Shown here piece after piece: positions 9,953 to 19,563 of a DNA stretch of 64,000 bases; position 1 is the first letter of the stretch; every line of letters starts with the position of its first letter. Position numbers and translations under genes: made by a program. Source of the DNA: Methanobrevibacter thaueri (GTDB lineage Archaea; Methanobacteriota; Methanobacteria; Methanobacteriales; Methanobacteriaceae). The stretch covers positions 1 through 64,000 of the forward strand of contig NZ_MZGS01000026.1 of assembly GCF_003111625.1 (NCBI RefSeq), in the 5' to 3' direction. The notes beneath the pieces are model-generated. The model did no database searches and was not told the origin of the DNA. It worked only from the letters and a program-made list of their open reading frames with translations.

Positions 9953-11557
9953 CTAATTTTTAAATTGATCAGGATTTTTGAACAATTCAAAATCCTGCAC
10001 ATATTCTTTTCCGGTAATCATGGCTATTTCTGCCTTTTGGAGCTCTGAACCCAAATAAGCGGCATGCTCCATTCTGGTTACCAATTCTTTTGAGATGATT
10101 TCCTCATAAACTTCTTTTGCGGATTGTCCGACAATCACCAAATCCGCCTTGTTTTTCTTAAAATGAGTTGCAGTTATTCTGCTTTCCTTGACGGTTGTTC
10201 CATAATCGACATTGATTTTAAAGCTTCCTGCCTTATCCCTTATGAACTTCATTGGCTTTTCCTGCCTGACCTGTTCGATGCCGTCCAATTCATTCAGGAT
10301 AATGTCGTTTCTCTTATGCTTGTCCTTGAATGCAACAAGATTGATTCCAAGGTCTTTCGGAATGGACTTACGGTGCTTTGCAAGAAACATCATCTTGGAG
10401 GCTGTGGACAATTCATAAACGCTTCCGCGTGTCTTTCCACTTTCCTCAGGTGTGAAGAGTATGCTCACTCCCAATTCCATACCGATTCCTGCAAGAAGAA
10501 CATTTACACCTCCTGAGTCCGCATCCATCAGTTCTGTAACATTCCCAACACCGAAAAACATAGGTGCAGGGTTGGTCTTGTGAAAGTCGTTGCATGCGAT
10601 TATTGACTCGACAATGCTTGAGCTGTTTACCGGATCCAGAATCAAGTCCGCAACATACCTTATGCCTTCAGTGTCCTTAATCAATTGATGCATTGACTCG
10701 ACCCTTTCGGCAGGGGATTTTGGTGACTTTCCCTGTGAAAAGTTGGTCGGAAGCAGCACTGCAGGAATATCCTTTTCTATTAGCAGGTCCTTTATTTCAG
10801 AGTTGTTTCCCAAATCAAGGCTCAGGACAAAATCGATGCCATTTTCTGCGGCGACCCTGATTTCATCAGGATTCAGTGTGTCTATGCTCAGTGGCCTGTC
10901 GCCCACAATTGGCCTCAGGGTTTGAATGATTTCAGGAATCTTGTCTGAGAAATCCTCGCCCGCAGCCATACCTATGTCTATCATATCGGCTCCGGAATCA
11001 ACGAAATACTGGCACTTGTTGATCAGCGCCTCCTTTGACAGGAATGGGGCATTTGCAATTTCGGACAGAACCCTCATCGGGAAATCCTCACCGACCGGAA
11101 GGTTTCTAATCAGGATATTGTTCGGCTTTTCAAGGAGTCTCCTGATGTTTTCCTCATCGTTTTCAAACTCTTCTATGAACTTGAAGGCCTCCTTACGCTT
11201 TTCCTCTTCAATCAGCTTATCAGCAGGCTTGTCTTCGGACAAATCAATGCTTCCAATAAGATTTAAAACCATTGCAAGGTCCGCTCCATCGGTGGATCCC
11301 TTGAATGTTGGAATTCCAAGTTCCTTTGTGATTTCCTTTGTTCCCTTCTTAATCAGTCCAGGAACAAGAATCATGTCAATCTCATCCAATTGGTCTGAAA
11401 AGCATTTTTTAACTTCGTTGATGATTAAACGGGGAGTCAGAAACGCTGCCACTTGAGTATTGTCTACAATATGGACTATTATTTCCTCTTTTGAATCTGA
11501 AACTACCTCTTTTATCAAAGGATATGCCAACTCTCCGGTAACTATTAAAACTTTCAT
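9953..11557 (-). CDS. dihydropteroate synthase-like protein (methanopterin-related)
   Basis: About 534 residues: an N-terminal region of about 170 residues ([15 protein letters not shown]) not found in bacterial FolP, then a TIM barrel like dihydropteroate synthase with [15 protein letters not shown] (about 210), [12 protein letters not shown] and ADLILDPVN, and a C-terminal part resembling DUF6513. This is the archaeal TIGR00284 family, thought to join the pterin and arylamine parts of tetrahydromethanopterin or a related step. The ATG at 11557 is preceded by GGGG; a TTG four codons upstream is the alternative. Confidence 0.8.
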   Translation of the reverse strand: MKVLIVTGELAYPLIKEVVSDSKEEIIVHIVDNTQVAAFLTPRLIINEVKKCFSDQLDEIDMILVPGLIKKGTKEITKELGIPTFKGSTDGADLAMVLNLIGSIDLSEDKPADKLIEEEKRKEAFKFIEEFENDEENIRRLLEKPNNILIRNLPVGEDFPMRVLSEIANAPFLSKEALINKCQYFVDSGADMIDIGMAAGEDFSDKIPEIIQTLRPIVGDRPLSIDTLNPDEIRVAAENGIDFVLSLDLGNNSEIKDLLIEKDIPAVLLPTNFSQGKSPKSPAERVESMHQLIKDTEGIRYVADLILDPVNSSSIVESIIACNDFHKTNPAPMFFGVGNVTELMDADSGGVNVLLAGIGMELGVSILFTPEESGKTRGSVYELSTASKMMFLAKHRKSIPKDLGINLVAFKDKHKRNDIILNELDGIEQVRQEKPMKFIRDKAGSFKINVDYGTTVKESRITATHFKKNKADLVIVGQSAKEVYEEIISKELVTRMEHAAYLGSELQKAEIAMITGKEYVQDFELFKNPDQFKN

Positions 11558-11770
11558 GCTTTTCCCCAATCAGAATTTTTTTAATAATATATATTATTAT
11601 TAATACAATATATTAAATTTTCTTAAAAAATCGCTATTTTATTATAAAAGATGTTAAATTTGTATAAAATATAATGGGAAAAACTAAAGGGTTTATTAAG
11701 AAAATAAGCAAAAAACAAAAGAATAAAACAATAAAGTTTAAACAAAATTATTCAAAATTTTAATTTTAAC
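11558..11770. other. AT-rich spacer before the por promoter
   Basis: Over 200 bases with almost no G or C between the DHPS-like gene and the por promoter, the two being divergent. A 29-codon lysine-rich reading frame starts at an ATG near 11674 but has no ribosome binding site, so I do not call it a gene. Confidence 0.4.
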
Positions 11771-11776
11771 ATAAAA

Positions 11777-11829
11777 TTTATATATTTTGTAATTTATAAT
11801 GATTATACATGATAAATATATGGAGGAGA
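11777..11829 (+). promoter_or_regulatory. por operon promoter and strong Shine-Dalgarno
   Basis: TTTATATA at 11777-11784 is a consensus archaeal TATA box, putting the start site near 11808. The Shine-Dalgarno TGGAGGAGA (11821-11829) is an unusually long match to the 16S 3' end and is exactly complementary over 9 nt to the terminator loop of the iron-operator ncRNA candidate at 28.95-29.15 kb. Confidence 0.65.
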
Positions 11830-11833
11830 ATTA

Positions 11834-12355
11834 ATGATTGAAATTCGTTTTCATGGTAGAGGTGGACAAGGTTCCGTAACTGCTGCTGAGATTTTGGCAA
11901 AAGCAGCATTCAAAGACGGCAAGTATGTTCAAGCTTTCCCATTCTTTGGAGTAGAACGTAGGGGAGCTCCAGTTATGGCTTTTACTAGAATTGATGACAA
12001 ACCAATTGAAATGAGATATCAAATCTATAATCCAGACTATGTATTAGTGTTAGATGATGGATTGTTAAATGTGGTAGATGTATTTTCCGGAATTAAAGAT
12101 AATACTGAAGTTATTATCAACACTACCGAATTTGAAGGCAGTGGAGAACACAAGGTACACGATATTGACGCAACTGGAATTGCGCTTGATATGTTAGGAC
12201 GTAACATTGTAAACACAATTATCTTAGGATATTTTGCTAAAAAGACCCAAGTTGTAAGTATTGAATCACTCGTGGAAGTGATTAAGGAAACCTTCCCTGG
12301 AAAAATAGGAGAGTTAAATGCGGAAGCTACTCAAAAAGCTTACGAAATGGGATAA
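11834..12355 (+). CDS. porC: pyruvate:ferredoxin oxidoreductase, gamma subunit
   Basis: The gamma subunit of the four-part archaeal PFOR, which interconverts pyruvate and acetyl-CoA plus CO2 with ferredoxin; in autotrophic methanogens it runs in the reductive direction to make pyruvate. The 173-residue protein begins [23 protein letters not shown], the hallmark of the 2-oxoacid oxidoreductase gamma family, and includes the [11 protein letters not shown] segment (about 37-47). It is the first gene of porCDABEF, with 12 bases before porD. Confidence 0.97.
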   Translation: MIEIRFHGRGGQGSVTAAEILAKAAFKDGKYVQAFPFFGVERRGAPVMAFTRIDDKPIEMRYQIYNPDYVLVLDDGLLNVVDVFSGIKDNTEVIINTTEFEGSGEHKVHDIDATGIALDMLGRNIVNTIILGYFAKKTQVVSIESLVEVIKETFPGKIGELNAEATQKAYEMG

Positions 12356-12367
12356 AAAGGTGAGACA

Positions 12368-12610
12368 ATGGTAAATATAGGATGCGTTATTAAAACACCT
12401 GGAAATACTAAAAATAATAAAACCGGAAGCTGGAGAACTTTCAAACCTATTCTAGACAAAGAATCATGTATTGATTGTGACAATTGTATTTTATTCTGTC
12501 CAGATTCCTGTATAAACAAACAACATGATATTGATTACGATTACTGTAAAGGATGTGGAATTTGCGCACACGAATGTCCTTCAGATTCAATCGAGATGAT
12601 AAAAGAATAA
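12368..12610 (+). CDS. porD: pyruvate:ferredoxin oxidoreductase, delta subunit
   Basis: An 80-residue ferredoxin-like subunit with two [4Fe-4S] motifs ([15 protein letters not shown] and [12 protein letters not shown]) that passes electrons from the catalytic beta subunit to ferredoxin. Order and short spacing to porC and porA mark one operon. Confidence 0.96.
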   Translation: MVNIGCVIKTPGNTKNNKTGSWRTFKPILDKESCIDCDNCILFCPDSCINKQHDIDYDYCKGCGICAHECPSDSIEMIKE

Positions 12611-12623
12611 AGAGAGTGATTAG

Positions 12624-13772
12624 ATGGTAAAAGAAGTAATGACCTCAAACAAAGCAGTTGCAGAAGCTGTAAGATTAGCAAAACCAAAAGTTATTCCTGT
12701 TTATCCAATTACTCCACAAACTACAATTTCAGAATACTTAGCTCAATATGTAGCTGACGAAAAAATTGACGCTAAATATGTTAAAGTAGAATCAGAACAC
12801 AGTGCAATAAGTGCTGCAGTGGGAGCAAGCGGTGCTGGAGTAAGAGTATTTACAGCAACATCCTCACAAGGATTAATGTTAATGCACGAAATTTTATATG
12901 CAGCAGCAGGTATGAGAACACCTTTCGTTCTGGCTGATGCAAACAGGGCAATTTCCGCACCATTAAACATTTGGAACGATCAGCAAGACTCCATTGCACA
13001 AAGAGACGCAGGATGGTTACAAATTTATGTTGAAAATGCACAAGAAGCATTGGACACTACCTTAATGGCTTATAAAGTTTCAGAAAACCCTGATGTATTA
13101 TTACCTTCAATGGTATGTTTAGATGGATTTATCTTAACCCACACAGTTGAACCTGTTGAAATTCCTGAAGAGGAAGATGTAGACAAGTTCCTACCTCCAT
13201 ATGTACCGGACCATGCTTTCCTTGATCCAAAACAACCAATGTCAATTGGTAACTTTGCAGATCCGGAATACTACATGGAAGCAAGACATGATATGGAAGT
13301 TGCAATGGACAACTCCGTTGAAATCATTCAAAAGACATGCGATGAATTTGCTGAAATCTTCGGAAGACAATATGGCCTTGTTGAACCATACAAAACCGAT
13401 GACGCAGAAATCATATATGTTGCAATGGGTTCCATCTGCAGTAGTATCAGAGTTATCGTAGACCAATTAAGAGAAAAAGGAGAAAAAGTTGGTTTACTTA
13501 AAATCAGAGCATACAGACCGTTCCCAACAGAAGCAATCAATGAAGTCATCAAAGACTGCGAAAAAATTGCAGTTGTTGACAAAAACTTCTCATTCGGAAT
13601 CGGCGGAGCGCTCTATGCAGACATGAAAGTTAAATTTGACAAAGAGATTTACGGATTCATTACTGGTTTAGGTGGAAGGGACATCACTCCAGAAGCACTA
13701 ACCGAGATTTATGAAAAAACCAAAAATGGTCCTGAAAAAGCAGTCACATGGATTGGACTTAAGGAGGAATAA
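12624..13772 (+). CDS. porA: pyruvate:ferredoxin oxidoreductase, alpha subunit
   Basis: A 382-residue subunit with the [14 protein letters not shown] motif (about 30-43) and [20 protein letters not shown] (about 55-75) of 2-oxoacid oxidoreductase alpha chains, which contribute to the thiamine diphosphate site and CoA binding. A GAGGTGATT-like site (gagagtgatt) lies just upstream. The stop is followed by porB after two bases. Confidence 0.97.
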   Translation: MVKEVMTSNKAVAEAVRLAKPKVIPVYPITPQTTISEYLAQYVADEKIDAKYVKVESEHSAISAAVGASGAGVRVFTATSSQGLMLMHEILYAAAGMRTPFVLADANRAISAPLNIWNDQQDSIAQRDAGWLQIYVENAQEALDTTLMAYKVSENPDVLLPSMVCLDGFILTHTVEPVEIPEEEDVDKFLPPYVPDHAFLDPKQPMSIGNFADPEYYMEARHDMEVAMDNSVEIIQKTCDEFAEIFGRQYGLVEPYKTDDAEIIYVAMGSICSSIRVIVDQLREKGEKVGLLKIRAYRPFPTEAINEVIKDCEKIAVVDKNFSFGIGGALYADMKVKFDKEIYGFITGLGGRDITPEALTEIYEKTKNGPEKAVTWIGLKEE

Positions 13773-13774
13773 AA

Positions 13775-14644
13775 ATGGTGGACATTCCTGATAAAAATTT
13801 ATTAGCACCAGGACACAGAGGATGTGCTGGTTGTGGAGCATCTATTGCTGTTAAACTAGCTTTAAACGCATTAGGTGAAAATACCGTAGCTGTTTCTGCT
13901 ACAGGTTGTCTTGAAGTTATGACTACACCATACCCAGAAACCGCATGGGAAATTCCATTCATTCACGTAGCATTCGAAAACTCCGGTGCAGTTGCATCCG
14001 GTGTTGAAAGTGCACTTAGAATTCAAGGAAAAGACGACGTTAATGTAGTTGCTTTCGGTGGTGACGGAGGAACTGTAGATATCGGTCTGCAATCCTTATC
14101 CGGAGCTATGGAAAGAGGACACAACATGACATACATCTGTTATGACAACGAAGCATACATGAACACAGGTATTCAAAGAAGTGGGGCTACCCCATATGGT
14201 GCAAGCACTACTACTTCACCAAGCGGTGTAGCAAGTTTCGGTGAAGACAAACCTAAGAAAAACATGCCTATGATTATGGCTGCACACGGAATACCATACG
14301 TTGCAACCGCTTCAATCGCATATCCTGAAGATTATGTCAACAAAGTCAAAAAGGCTGCAGAAACCAAAGGTCCTGCATACATCCACTTGCAACAACCATG
14401 TACAACCGGTTGGGGATTCCCTTCAGAAAAGACAATCGAAATGGGTAGATTGGCTGTAGAAACTGGATCCTGGATTTTATATGAAATTGTGGACGGCAAA
14501 TTCGAAATCACATACAGGCCTGAAGAAAGAAAACCTGTTAAAGAATACTTGGCTCCACAAAAAAGATTCAGACACTTGAACGATGAAATCGTTGAAAAAA
14601 TCCAAAAATATGTTGACGCAGAGTGTAAAGAACTAGGCTTATAA
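13775..14644 (+). CDS. porB: pyruvate:ferredoxin oxidoreductase, beta subunit
   Basis: The thiamine diphosphate-binding subunit, 289 residues, with [18 protein letters not shown] (about 14-30) carrying [4Fe-4S] ligands, the [17 protein letters not shown] metal/ThDP motif (about 93-109) and [18 protein letters not shown] is present just upstream of the ATG. Tightly coupled to porA. Confidence 0.97.
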   Translation: MVDIPDKNLLAPGHRGCAGCGASIAVKLALNALGENTVAVSATGCLEVMTTPYPETAWEIPFIHVAFENSGAVASGVESALRIQGKDDVNVVAFGGDGGTVDIGLQSLSGAMERGHNMTYICYDNEAYMNTGIQRSGATPYGASTTTSPSGVASFGEDKPKKNMPMIMAAHGIPYVATASIAYPEDYVNKVKKAAETKGPAYIHLQQPCTTGWGFPSEKTIEMGRLAVETGSWILYEIVDGKFEITYRPEERKPVKEYLAPQKRFRHLNDEIVEKIQKYVDAECKELGL

Positions 14645-14653
14645 GGTGATACG

Positions 14654-15154
14654 ATGGAAAGTATTGTTGTAAACAGCAATTTATGTGACGGATGCCTCAA
14701 CTGTTCAAATATGTGTGCATCAATCCATAGTGCTAGCAGAATAAAAATTATAGAATATGATTCTTCCTTTTATTCCATTGTATGCCAACATTGTGAAAGC
14801 GCACCATGTATAAAAATCTGTCCGACCGAAGCAATAACCGACGAAGGCGTCGATACGGAAAAATGTATCGGCTGCGGATTATGTGTAATGGTCTGTCCAT
14901 TCGGTGCAATGACTTTCCAATCAAAAGTTGCTGAAAAATGTGACCTCTGTGCTGACAGAGAAGAAGGACCTGCATGTATCAAAGCATGTACCAAAAGGGC
15001 TATTACTGTTGCTGATCCTGAAAAGGTCAAAGCCAAAAACCAAGAGAAATACTTGGCCAAGATGGCAGGATTATACGAACCTGATAGCTCAAAAGGCGGC
15101 TTTGTCCATGTGATAACAAGTCAAGCAAGAGCAAGACTTGTTTTGGATGAATAG
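14654..15154 (+). CDS. porE: polyferredoxin PorE
   Basis: A 166-residue Fe-S protein with several cysteine clusters, including CDGCLNCSNMC (about 12-22), CQHCESAPCIKICP, CIGCGLCVMVCP and CDLCADREEGPACIKAC. It resembles electron-transfer subunits of the HycB/CooF type. PorE and PorF are extra subunits encoded with PFOR in methanogens and link it to anabolic electron carriers; in Methanococcus they are needed for full pyruvate synthesis. Confidence 0.92.
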   Translation: MESIVVNSNLCDGCLNCSNMCASIHSASRIKIIEYDSSFYSIVCQHCESAPCIKICPTEAITDEGVDTEKCIGCGLCVMVCPFGAMTFQSKVAEKCDLCADREEGPACIKACTKRAITVADPEKVKAKNQEKYLAKMAGLYEPDSSKGGFVHVITSQARARLVLDE

Positions 15155-15401
15155 TAAAATTATGTTTAAATCAGGAAACTGTACTGAATGTACAACCTGT
15201 GGAAGTTGTCAACAAACACCAAATGTTGACACTCCAACCTTATTTTGTATGAATTGCCAACCATCGGAAGCACCATGCCTATTGGCCTGTAAGGAGAATG
15301 CCATTGAGGTATTGGGCGGAGCCATCACAATCAACGGTGAAAAGTGCACCAGGTGTGGGGACTGCGTTGAAGTATGTCCAATTGGTGTAATAAAAATTTA
15401 A
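15147..15401 (+). CDS. porF: ferredoxin-like protein PorF
   Basis: About 84 residues (MNSKIMFKSGNCTEC...) with four CxxC-type clusters: CTECTTCGSC, CMNCQPSEAPCLLAC and CTRCGDCVEVCP. The exact start is uncertain: ATG 15147 overlaps the porE stop by 8 bp, and ATG 15162 would give a 79-residue form; neither has a good Shine-Dalgarno, which fits translational coupling. Last gene of the por operon; a T/A-rich gap then precedes the fumarate hydratase gene. Confidence 0.88.
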   Translation: MNSKIMFKSGNCTECTTCGSCQQTPNVDTPTLFCMNCQPSEAPCLLACKENAIEVLGGAITINGEKCTRCGDCVEVCPIGVIKI

Positions 15402-15451
15402 ATATTTTTAAAACCAAAAATAACATTAATTGATTTTACAAGGTTTTTAAT

Positions 15452-16294
15452 TTGATTACTAAAGATGTTATTAAGGATACCGTTTATGAACTTTACAAAC
15501 AGGCCGTTATCGTCCTTGGTGATGATGTGAAAAAATCACTTGAAGATGCGCTTAAAATTGAGGAACATGACCTTGCAAGGCTGAATATTGAAGCTATCTT
15601 GAAAAATATCGAACTTGCAGAAGAAAAGGGAATTCCGATGTGTCAGGATACAGGTTTGCCTGTTGTTTTTGTCAAGTTGGGTAATGTTGAAGTTGAAAAT
15701 TTACGTGAAGGAATCGAAGAGGGAATCAAAAAGGCCACAAAGGAAATCCCAATCAGGCCAAACATAGTCGATCCGCTGACACGTGAAAACACAAACGTCA
15801 ATGTTGGAGACTACATCCCTCCGATTGACATTGAACTGATTGATGAGGATTATCTGGAAATTACAATTCTTCCAAAGGGATTCGGTTCAGAAAACAACAA
15901 CGCATTGAAAATGGCATTGCCTGCCGAAGGAATTGAAGGCATCAAGGAATTTGTAGTCGAATCAGTTCTCAAGGCCAAAGGAAAACCATGCCCTCCAACC
16001 GTAGTGGGAGTTGGAATTGGCGGAACCTCCGATTTATGCTTAAAACTGGGCAAAAAGGCATTGCTTGGAAAGGTTGGTGAAAGAAATCCTGACCCTGAAA
16101 TAGCCAAACTGGAACAGGAAATACTTGATGAAATCAACGCATCTGGAATTGGTCCGATGGGTCTTGGCGGAAAAACAACAACATTGGATGTGAAAATCCT
16201 GAAGGCACACACCCATACCGCAGGATTGCCGATTGGCGTTTGCATACAATGCTGGGCCGATAGGCATGCAACAACAAAAATATATGATGATTAG
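15452..16294 (+). CDS. fumarate hydratase, alpha (N-terminal) subunit, class I
   Basis: A 280-residue [4Fe-4S] class I fumarase subunit that hydrates fumarate to malate in the incomplete reductive TCA branch of methanogens. [11 protein letters not shown] (about 59-69), the [10 protein letters not shown] stretch and [15 protein letters not shown] (about 180-195) supply cluster and substrate ligands. Archaea split the bacterial enzyme into alpha and beta chains; the beta chain is not in the window. TTG start with AAGGT seven bases upstream. Placement right after por links pyruvate formation to C4-acid synthesis. Confidence 0.93.
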   Translation: MITKDVIKDTVYELYKQAVIVLGDDVKKSLEDALKIEEHDLARLNIEAILKNIELAEEKGIPMCQDTGLPVVFVKLGNVEVENLREGIEEGIKKATKEIPIRPNIVDPLTRENTNVNVGDYIPPIDIELIDEDYLEITILPKGFGSENNNALKMALPAEGIEGIKEFVVESVLKAKGKPCPPTVVGVGIGGTSDLCLKLGKKALLGKVGERNPDPEIAKLEQEILDEINASGIGPMGLGGKTTTLDVKILKAHTHTAGLPIGVCIQCWADRHATTKIYDD

Positions 16295-16322
16295 TTTTAA
16301 AACTAATCCAATTTTCTCTTTT
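16289..16322. terminator. bidirectional hairpin terminator
   Basis: A perfect 20-bp palindrome (GATTAGTTTT and its complement, 16289-16308) overlaps the fumarate hydratase stop codon and is followed by TTTTCTCTTTTTTT on the plus strand. It separates two convergent genes. Confidence 0.65.
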
Positions 16323-16323
16323 T

Positions 16324-17214
16324 TTATCTGAAAGACCTTGGAGTTGTAGGTCGTGGAATGTTATCATGGAATTCGACAGCAACATCCATCATCTCAACGG
16401 AAATGTCACCTATTCTTTTGAACGCCTTGATAACCCTGAACAAGTAAATGAAATAGTTTGAACGTTCCTTTTCATCGAAAGAGCTTTCTGCCATCTGGGT
16501 TGCAATCAAGTTAATGGCCTTGGACTGCATGATATGGATTGTCTCCTCAAGTTCTGTCAAGTCATCCTTAAGCTCGGTTTTCCCTTCGATGAACGCTTTC
16601 ATTGCCAGACGAATCATGGCTTGGGCTGTCTTATACATTTTCTTCAATTTTTTCAAGATGTTTTCGTCGACCTCATAAACGTCGTTGATGACGAATTTGG
16701 CGATGTGGCCGCAATAGTCCCCGATACGCTCCAAATCATAGGCGATTTCATTGTAAAGAAGTGATTTTGAGATTTCTGAATTGTAATTGATGCTGACAAT
16801 TGTCTCCACTGAGGTCCTTATCTTTTCAACCATGTTGTTTGTGGCGTAATCCATTTCCAACGCCTTGCTGGCCATATCCTTGTCATATTCAACAATTGCC
16901 TCAAATGAAGTTTCAAGCTGTGAGTGAACATGCTTTGCCATGTTTGCCAACATGTCGTTTATCAATACGTTTCCGGTGGTGTTTCTGGTGTTTGAGTAAT
17001 CCCCAACGGACTCAACGATTTCCTCATAGTTTTTCAAATCTATCATGTAGGCTCTTTTGATGGTGCCGTCCTTAACAAGGGGCTGTAAAAGCTGAGTAAC
17101 ATATCTTCGGGTGATTCCCAACCTTTCGGCAATCTCATCCTGTGTTGAAGGGTTCTCATATAAAATAAGGTCCAAAATCTCCTTCAATGTCTTGTCTCTT
17201 TTACTCATAAGCAT
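16324..17214 (-). CDS. HTH-PhoU fusion, phosphate-type transcriptional regulator
   Basis: A 296-residue protein with an N-terminal winged-helix DNA-binding domain (QDEIAERLGITRRYVTQLLQPLVKDG, about 25-50) followed by two PhoU helical repeats (MDYATNNMVEKI and YDLERIGDYCGHIAKF, about 118-180; then a second repeat ending FRVIKAFKRIGDISVEM). PhoU links phosphate status to gene control; the HTH fusion is common in archaea and suggests direct DNA binding. It may start at the second Met (MSKRDK). It is adjacent to, and in line with, the membrane protein gene upstream. Confidence 0.88.
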   Translation of the reverse strand: MLMSKRDKTLKEILDLILYENPSTQDEIAERLGITRRYVTQLLQPLVKDGTIKRAYMIDLKNYEEIVESVGDYSNTRNTTGNVLINDMLANMAKHVHSQLETSFEAIVEYDKDMASKALEMDYATNNMVEKIRTSVETIVSINYNSEISKSLLYNEIAYDLERIGDYCGHIAKFVINDVYEVDENILKKLKKMYKTAQAMIRLAMKAFIEGKTELKDDLTELEETIHIMQSKAINLIATQMAESSFDEKERSNYFIYLFRVIKAFKRIGDISVEMMDVAVEFHDNIPRPTTPRSFR

Positions 17215-17216
17215 CC

Positions 17217-18098
17217 CTACTTCTTGTAGTCATCCAACAAATCATTGGATTCGAATTGAATATTATCGAAAGATTCATTTATGCCCGGATTATTTTTATT
17301 CATGTCAATGTCCTTTTTGAACTGGACATCTGCTTCGTATTTCTCCATATTGGCTTTTTCATGACTTTTAGTGTGGACATATTCTCGTTTTTTGTTATAC
17401 TCAAAGTCTTCATGCTTTTTGGAATGATGTTTCTTGCCTGCATTCTCCTTTGAGAAGTTTTCCTCATTGATTTTATGCTTTGTAATCCTGAATTCCTTTT
17501 CAGACCCTCTTGCTGACAATAGGATTTTAACAATCACATATACAATCAACACCAATGCGATAATTGCTATTGGCAAATCAAAGTAAGTAAAAACAACATC
17601 ATAGAGGTTTGTAATTCTATTCTCAAGGTCTACGAAACCCCTGGCAAGGAATATGATTCCTACAAATGCTATGATAACGCCATGACCTTTCTTTATGATA
17701 TCCGGCTTTAGCACCAATGGATAAACACTGATGATAAGCATTGCAACTCCCAAAATCCTATACAGGTTGTTGTTTGCCAGATTCTGAAGTGACAGGAATA
17801 CACTAAGGAATGTATGTGGCAAAATTCCAGCCTCAGACAATAAAGCAAAGATCAGCAACAGTTGAATCAATGCAATCACTGCAAGAGGGAATACGTATGC
17901 AACCTCCCATTCGAACTTGTGGCTGAATGTGGCTTGCTCAACAGGCTGTTCCAACATCTCTGAAAGTGTATTATATAGAACAGATGAAATAACGGACCCG
18001 ATTACAGTACCTGCAACTCCTAAAACAGAAGTTAAAATAGCAACAAATGCTGAAATGCATCCCACCAATATGATTTTCTTATAGTTCATCAGTTCCAC
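17217..18098 (-). CDS. polytopic membrane protein with charged C-terminal tail
   Basis: A 293-residue protein with about six predicted membrane helices in residues 8-195 and a hydrophilic, strongly charged tail (about 200-293) rich in Lys, His, Glu and Asn. I do not recognise the family. It ends two bases before the start of the HTH-PhoU gene, so the two are probably co-transcribed and it may be involved in sensing or transport related to that regulator; this is inference from position alone. Confidence 0.6.
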   Translation of the reverse strand: MELMNYKKIILVGCISAFVAILTSVLGVAGTVIGSVISSVLYNTLSEMLEQPVEQATFSHKFEWEVAYVFPLAVIALIQLLLIFALLSEAGILPHTFLSVFLSLQNLANNNLYRILGVAMLIISVYPLVLKPDIIKKGHGVIIAFVGIIFLARGFVDLENRITNLYDVVFTYFDLPIAIIALVLIVYVIVKILLSARGSEKEFRITKHKINEENFSKENAGKKHHSKKHEDFEYNKKREYVHTKSHEKANMEKYEADVQFKKDIDMNKNNPGINESFDNIQFESNDLLDDYKK

Positions 18099-18271
18099 CT
18101 TGAGAGTTTAATTCAAAATTAATAATATATTATTTTATTTTATAATAATTTAAAGTTTAAGGTATATGCCAAAAAAACCTTACTTCAAAACAACCCGAAA
18201 ACGCCTATCTTTTAATTTTAAACATTGAAAGGACTTGAAATTGTTAAAATTATTAAAAAAAATAGTTCGAA

Positions 18272-18344
18272 AGCCTTAGGGGGGATTCGAACCCCCGACT
18301 TCTACCTTACCAAGGTAGCGCTCTACCAGCTGAGCCACTAAGGC
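18272..18344 (-). tRNA. tRNA-Thr (GGT anticodon)
   Basis: The reverse complement folds into a 73-nt cloverleaf: acceptor GCCTTAG/CTAAGGC, D arm GGCTCAGCTGGTAGAGC, anticodon stem CTACC/GGTAG with loop TTGGTAA (anticodon GGT), and T arm GGGGGTTCGAATCCCCC. No CCA is encoded and no intron is seen. Confidence 0.96.
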
Positions 18345-18371
18345 AAAATAAAACGGGAAAAATATAAATAG

Positions 18372-18454
18372 TGCATGGGAAGGGATTCGAACCCTCGAAG
18401 GCCTATGCCAAAGGATCTTAAGTCCTTCCCCTTTGGCCGCTCGGGCACCCATGC
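18372..18454 (-). tRNA. tRNA-Leu (TAA anticodon)
   Basis: The reverse complement gives an 83-nt class II tRNA: acceptor GCATGGG/CCCATGC, anticodon stem AAGGA/TCCTT with loop CTTAAGA (anticodon TAA), a long variable arm (TGGCATAGGCCTTCGA region) and T arm AGGGTTCGAATCCCT. It sits 27 bases upstream of tRNA-Thr in the same direction, likely one transcript. Confidence 0.95.
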
Positions 18455-18613
18455 ATACAATAGTAATATTTATTTACATAGTATTTAAATGTTACCCTAT
18501 TTCAACATTTTAAAGAAAAAAATTTAAAAACTATAATGTAATATTGTTTGACCAACTATTTAAATATTAAGATAATCAAATATTGATACAATAATCAAAA
18601 AATGGTGTATTAA

Positions 18614-18781
18614 TTGAAAGTAGATATGGAAGAATGTGGAGTTTGTGAAGATTGCATTGATGTGTGTATGGAAGAGGCTATTGAAAGAAGAGCATACACC
18701 ATTATTATTGACGCGTCAAAATGCGATAACTGTGGAGAATGTGTGGACGTTTGTCCAGTGGGCGCAATTTACGAAGATTAG
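18614..18781 (+). CDS. small dicluster ferredoxin-like protein
   Basis: A 55-residue protein with two [4Fe-4S] motifs: CGVCEDCIDVC near the N-terminus and CDNCGECVDVCPVGAI near the C-terminus. The first lacks the usual proline after the fourth Cys. Start is a TTG with GGTG six bases upstream; the ATG four codons later lacks such a site. Too short for most gene callers. It may serve as a low-potential electron carrier. Nine bases separate it from the next gene. Confidence 0.85.
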   Translation: MKVDMEECGVCEDCIDVCMEEAIERRAYTIIIDASKCDNCGECVDVCPVGAIYED

Positions 18782-18789
18782 GTTTGAAC

Positions 18790-19560
18790 ATGAAGAAATT
18801 TACCATTATAGACTATCTCATCATAATACTAGTGATATGTGCCGTGATTTTTGCCTTTATACATATCACCAACGATGACTCATCAGATCTGCAGAAGACA
18901 GCATTTGACGAATCCACAGTGAACAAGATACCTGACACTTATCTTAAATATTATAAGGAAGGTTATATTGTAAACGCAACCGTTGAAGGTTTAAATGCCA
19001 CAAACAATGAGTCCGTAACCCTTAGCGGCACCGTCATTTGGGAAGACGACAACGGCGGTGGAGATGTGATATTGCTAATCGAATCAGAAGGCAAGACCTA
19101 CACCGCAGGATTATACAGATACAATCCGAATGCGGACATCTACATTGACAACATCATTCTTGAAAGCAACGGCGAGAAATATAAAAACCTTACTGAAATC
19201 AAGGTCAAACCAGAAGAAATCAGCAGCTTGAACGATTTGATTTCCGGCATATCTAACGATACCAATTATGAGATTTCAACAAAAGTGGCCGTTGACTCAA
19301 TCAGTCCTACCCAAATTCAAAAGATGACAAACAAGCTATCCGAAGACGGTCGCATGTCCATAAAATCAGATAACGGCAAAATGGATAGCAGAATAATAAT
19401 TACAAGAGCCACAAAAGAAAATATAAATGATGTTAATTCTATTTTAGGAAACATTAATGGAATTAGTGATGAAATTACAATCAGAATTTATGACAGCACA
19501 GATGATCAGATCAACGCCATCAAGGACAAATATGACGTCATAAATATCAGAACGTTTTAA
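18790..19560 (+). CDS. membrane-anchored extracytoplasmic protein (DUF4330-like)
   Basis: About 256 residues from the ATG with AGGT upstream: MKKFTIIDYLIIILVICAVI is one signal-anchor helix, followed by a soluble outside region with several N-glycosylation-type sequons (NAT, NNES, NLT). The N-terminal FxIIDYLIIxLV pattern resembles DUF4330 proteins. Function unknown. It ends four bases before the polymerase-like gene and likely works with it at the cell surface. Confidence 0.65.
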   Translation: MKKFTIIDYLIIILVICAVIFAFIHITNDDSSDLQKTAFDESTVNKIPDTYLKYYKEGYIVNATVEGLNATNNESVTLSGTVIWEDDNGGGDVILLIESEGKTYTAGLYRYNPNADIYIDNIILESNGEKYKNLTEIKVKPEEISSLNDLISGISNDTNYEISTKVAVDSISPTQIQKMTNKLSEDGRMSIKSDNGKMDSRIIITRATKENINDVNSILGNINGISDEITIRIYDSTDDQINAIKDKYDVINIRTF

Positions 19561-19563
19561 GTT

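Noticed and set aside
11674-11763. 29-codon lysine-rich ORF before the por operon
   Set aside because: No ribosome binding site or properly spaced TATA box, and composition is what A-rich DNA gives by chance.
18272-18454. tRNA-Thr/tRNA-Leu as an integration site of a mobile element
   Set aside because: No integrase, direct repeat of a tRNA end or change in gene content is seen on either side.
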